Of a stretch of DNA of 64,000 nucleotides, positions 61,685 through 64,000 are shown piece after piece. Under the pieces are notes generated by a model. That model made no database searches, was not told where the DNA came from, and saw only the letters and a program-made list of their open reading frames with translations. The translations under genes and the position numbers were made by a program. This stretch comes from Methylophaga sp. UBA3192 (GTDB taxonomy: Bacteria > Pseudomonadota > Gammaproteobacteria > Nitrosococcales > Methylophagaceae): assembly GCA_002363955.1 (NCBI GenBank), contig DEXE01000003.1, positions 302,929 through 366,928 of the forward strand, written 5' to 3'. Position 1 is the first letter of the stretch. The number at the start of each line of letters is the position of its first letter.

Positions 61685-63793
61685 ATGCATCTTTCTATTC
61701 AACAGCGCTTTAGTCTTTGGGCTGGCCTCAGTTTATTGACCGTCGTACTGGTTACTGCGCTGGTTGGCGTATGGCAGTTCAGTTCAATCAAAAAGAGTCT
61801 TTCTGAGCATAGCCGGGAGGTCACTGAGCAACAGGCCCAGGATTATTTACAGGTTTTGGCTCAAGATACTTCAGCACAGTTGCGTATGCCACTTGAAAGA
61901 GCGCTGAATACGGCTCAGGCGAATGCGGCTGTGATGCAGGCAGTCGTAAACGATTCGGAAATTGATGATAAACGCAGTCTTGCGGTCAGAATGCTTGAGC
62001 AAACTCTGGCCCTGAATACGGATTTTTTGGGTGCCTATGTCGCATTTGAACCAAATGCAATAGACGGCAGTGACTTCTTGTTCCGTGAAACTTTGGGCAG
62101 TGATAGCCGTGGACGGTTCCTGCCCTATGTTGTGCGTTCAGAATCTGACACTTTTGTAGTGGAAAATCTCGAAGGGTTGGAAGATGCTACTGTTGATGAC
62201 AATGGCGTAAGAGCAGGCGAATATTATCTTTGTTCCAAAGATAGCAGTGGTAGCTGTGTCATTGACCCCTACTTGTATCCAATTGATGGTGAGCAGGTTC
62301 TGTTGACCAGTCTGGTTGCACCGGTAATTAATGCTGGTCGCTTTATCGGCATTAGTGGTATCGATATTTCTGCTGCTTTTTTGCAATCAGTGATCACTGA
62401 TGTCGCTGCTTCTCTTTATCAGGGAGCTGGTCAAACTTTGCTGGTCAGTCCGCGGGGCGTTATTGCCGGACATAGCCAGCAGCCAGAAATGATCGGTCAG
62501 AATCTCAGTGTTTTGGATAACAGTCTCAGAGAAGCGCTTCTCGCCGTTGGCAAGTCAGGCCAAAGCCAGATTTTGCAGCAGCAAGATCAGTTTATCGTGC
62601 TGAGCCCATTTACTATGCCCGGTAACCAGCAAGGTTGGGTGACTTATCTGGCAGTTCCTGAGGCACAGGTACTGGCTGCCGTTGCGGAGCAGGAACAATT
62701 TCTTGAGAGTGCGCAAAGAAACTTTATCGTCAGTACCAGTGTGCTGGGCTTGCTTCTGGCACTGATTGGGGTCGGTATTGTGTGGCTGGTGGCGCGCAGC
62801 AGTATCCAACCACTTTCAAAAATGACTACATTGGTTGCATCAATTGCTGAAGGTGAAGGTGATCTGACTCAGCAGCTTGATATCCAACGCCAGGACGAGA
62901 CCGGTAAGTTATCCGGATTCCTTAATATCTTTATTGGCAAACTGCGCAAGCTGATCCAGCAATTAATTCCGCTGGGCGAAAATGTCAGTGAACTGTCTGC
63001 AGAAGGTCGCCAAATCAGTGAACAGACGCGATCTCAGATGGTTCAGCAACAGCAGTTGCTTGAAGAAATGGTTTCTGCCGTTACGGAAATGGCTGCTTCA
63101 GCACAGCAGATAGCCGGCAATGCGGATCGCACATCACAATTTGTCAGCAAAGCCAATGACTCTTCACAGTCCGGCGCGGGACTGGTGAAACGAACTTCAG
63201 AGTCGATTCATTCGGTCAGTTCCAGTGTGCAGGAATCGGAATCAGCCATGTTGGAGCTGGAAAAAAACAGTGAAGCTATTGTCAGCATTTTGTCAGTCAT
63301 TCAGGGCATTGCTGAACAGACCAATCTGCTGGCACTTAACGCAGCGATTGAAGCTGCCCGGGCCGGCGAAAAAGGGCGCGGCTTTGCTGTTGTTGCAGAT
63401 GAAGTGCGGGCCTTGGCTAGCCGGACGCAGGATGCCACTGTGGATATTCATGAAAAGCTCAGTGTACTGCAACAGGGGAGTCGTCAGGCTTCGGCAGCAA
63501 TGCACCAGAGCGGGCAGCAGGTGACGGAAACGGTTGATCTTGCTCGTGCAGCAGAATCGGCACTGCAGGATATTCAGCAAGCCATCAAGGAAGTGACGGA
63601 AATGACATTTCAGATTGCTTCAGCCACTGAAGAGCAAAGTGCTGTATGTGAAGATGTCAGTAAAAATCTCACTAAGATCTCCCAACTGGTCGGGCATACA
63701 ACCGAGGGAGCTCTTCAGCTGAGCCGGGTTGGCAATGAGCTGGACGACGCTGCCAATACTCTGAAACAACAGTTAGGCTCGTTCAAGGTCTGA
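61685..63793 (+). CDS. Methyl-accepting chemotaxis protein
   Basis: A 702-residue chemoreceptor. Membrane helix 1 spans about 11-33, followed by a periplasmic dCache-like ligand domain (about 40-325; 'RFIGISGIDISAAFLQS' typical), membrane helix 2 near 345-368, a HAMP domain ('SSIQPLSKMTTLVASIAEGEGDLTQQ'), and the signalling domain with the invariant 'EQTNLLALNAAIEAARAGEKGRGFAVVADEVR' region near residue 543. The ligand is unknown; dCache receptors often sense amino acids or organic acids. GGAG precedes ATG 61685; 61673 and TTG 61631 are less likely. Confidence 0.93.
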   Translation: MHLSIQQRFSLWAGLSLLTVVLVTALVGVWQFSSIKKSLSEHSREVTEQQAQDYLQVLAQDTSAQLRMPLERALNTAQANAAVMQAVVNDSEIDDKRSLAVRMLEQTLALNTDFLGAYVAFEPNAIDGSDFLFRETLGSDSRGRFLPYVVRSESDTFVVENLEGLEDATVDDNGVRAGEYYLCSKDSSGSCVIDPYLYPIDGEQVLLTSLVAPVINAGRFIGISGIDISAAFLQSVITDVAASLYQGAGQTLLVSPRGVIAGHSQQPEMIGQNLSVLDNSLREALLAVGKSGQSQILQQQDQFIVLSPFTMPGNQQGWVTYLAVPEAQVLAAVAEQEQFLESAQRNFIVSTSVLGLLLALIGVGIVWLVARSSIQPLSKMTTLVASIAEGEGDLTQQLDIQRQDETGKLSGFLNIFIGKLRKLIQQLIPLGENVSELSAEGRQISEQTRSQMVQQQQLLEEMVSAVTEMAASAQQIAGNADRTSQFVSKANDSSQSGAGLVKRTSESIHSVSSSVQESESAMLELEKNSEAIVSILSVIQGIAEQTNLLALNAAIEAARAGEKGRGFAVVADEVRALASRTQDATVDIHEKLSVLQQGSRQASAAMHQSGQQVTETVDLARAAESALQDIQQAIKEVTEMTFQIASATEEQSAVCEDVSKNLTKISQLVGHTTEGALQLSRVGNELDDAANTLKQQLGSFKV

Positions 63794-63852
63794 GTTTTTA
63801 ATGCTTTTGATACTAGGGCTTGTTTATCTTTCATAGCCAGCACTGCTGGAGG

Positions 63853-63936
63853 CTATTTTTCCGTCCAACAAGGCGGAAATGATGCGATGTATTGTTCTAC
63901 ATAAGTCATTTCCAACGCCGTGGGGCGGAAAAATAG
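63853..63936. repeat. Nested inverted-repeat element at window edge
   Basis: CTATTTTTCCG (63853-63863) pairs with CGGAAAAATAG (63926-63936); inside, GGAAATGA (63875) pairs with TCATTTCC (63906), and ATGTA/TACAT forms the tip. The structure folds as one long imperfect hairpin. It has no gene-like features apart from an edge-open minus frame, and may be a dispersed repeat or a small mobile remnant. Confidence 0.45.
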
Positions 63937-64000
63937 TCCCAGCCCTGCGGATTGTGGCTGAAAATGCAACACTTATATCCACGGATGGACGGTATGCCGG

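Noticed and set aside
63824..64000. Minus-strand open frame at the right edge as a protein gene
   Set aside because: It crosses a long inverted repeat, has no visible start in the window and no recognised family.

Overview
The window reads as ordinary chromosome from a Gram-negative, aerobic gammaproteobacterium. The evidence is outer-membrane FadL, periplasmic DsbG, ubiquinone genes ubiC and ubiA, the biotin set bioB-F-H-C-D with bioC/bioH, and the gmk-rpoZ-spoT order. Low-complexity VPLPA-type C-terminal sorting tails and the overall gene mix would suit a marine methylotroph-like lineage such as Methylophaga. That genus guess is inference from general resemblance; no marker gene here proves it. 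There is no rRNA, tRNA, CRISPR array, prophage or intact insertion sequence that I can see.

Layout: 0.1-8.2 kb holds small membrane/lipoprotein genes, an MFS exporter, a dsbG plus Lgt-like/TlpA thiol-redox pair, an SDR, an Old Yellow Enzyme, a GFA protein, rlmJ and a truncated topoisomerase IB. 8.4-13.6 kb has doxX, an HDOD protein and the alaC-hom-thrC amino-acid genes. 14.1-18 kb has hemW-rdgB-rph opposite yicC. 18.2-26.7 kb has a FadL porin, a membrane diguanylate cyclase, two paralogous VPLPA-CTERM surface proteins, and a Fur-type ferric iron ABC transporter. 26.9-34.8 kb is a long plus-strand housekeeping run (gmk, rpoZ, spoT, ridA, recG, ubiC, ubiA, a nuclease). 34.8-37.1 kb is a three-gene operon of a duplicated DUF1538 membrane protein, a PII-like protein and a CBS protein. 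37.1-43.6 kb has a second diguanylate cyclase, comF and the biotin locus. 43.6-54.2 kb is a mixed region: GST, PilZ, PhoH, MscS, DUF2235, an arsenite/bile-acid-type permease, ExoD, a Vgb-like propeller, a ZIP-like transporter and a membrane protein followed by a 23-residue peptide gene. 54.4-63.8 kb has egtB-egtD (ergothioneine type), PPK2, an Lrp regulator divergent from leuA, a His/Met-repeat secreted protein, a LEA-2 lipoprotein and a chemotaxis receptor.

The most unusual items are: the DUF1538-PII-CBS operon, which looks like a nucleotide-sensing transporter system without a known substrate; the two VPLPA-CTERM genes that share a TAGTACC/GGTACTA operator-like motif exactly 84 nt before each start codon; a cysteine/histidine-rich insertion in threonine synthase; the Lgt-like membrane domain fused to a TlpA thioredoxin; a frameshifted Fis-type helix-turn-helix relic before mscS; and a nested inverted-repeat element at the right edge. 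Gene names rest on motif and family recognition by eye. No database search was run.
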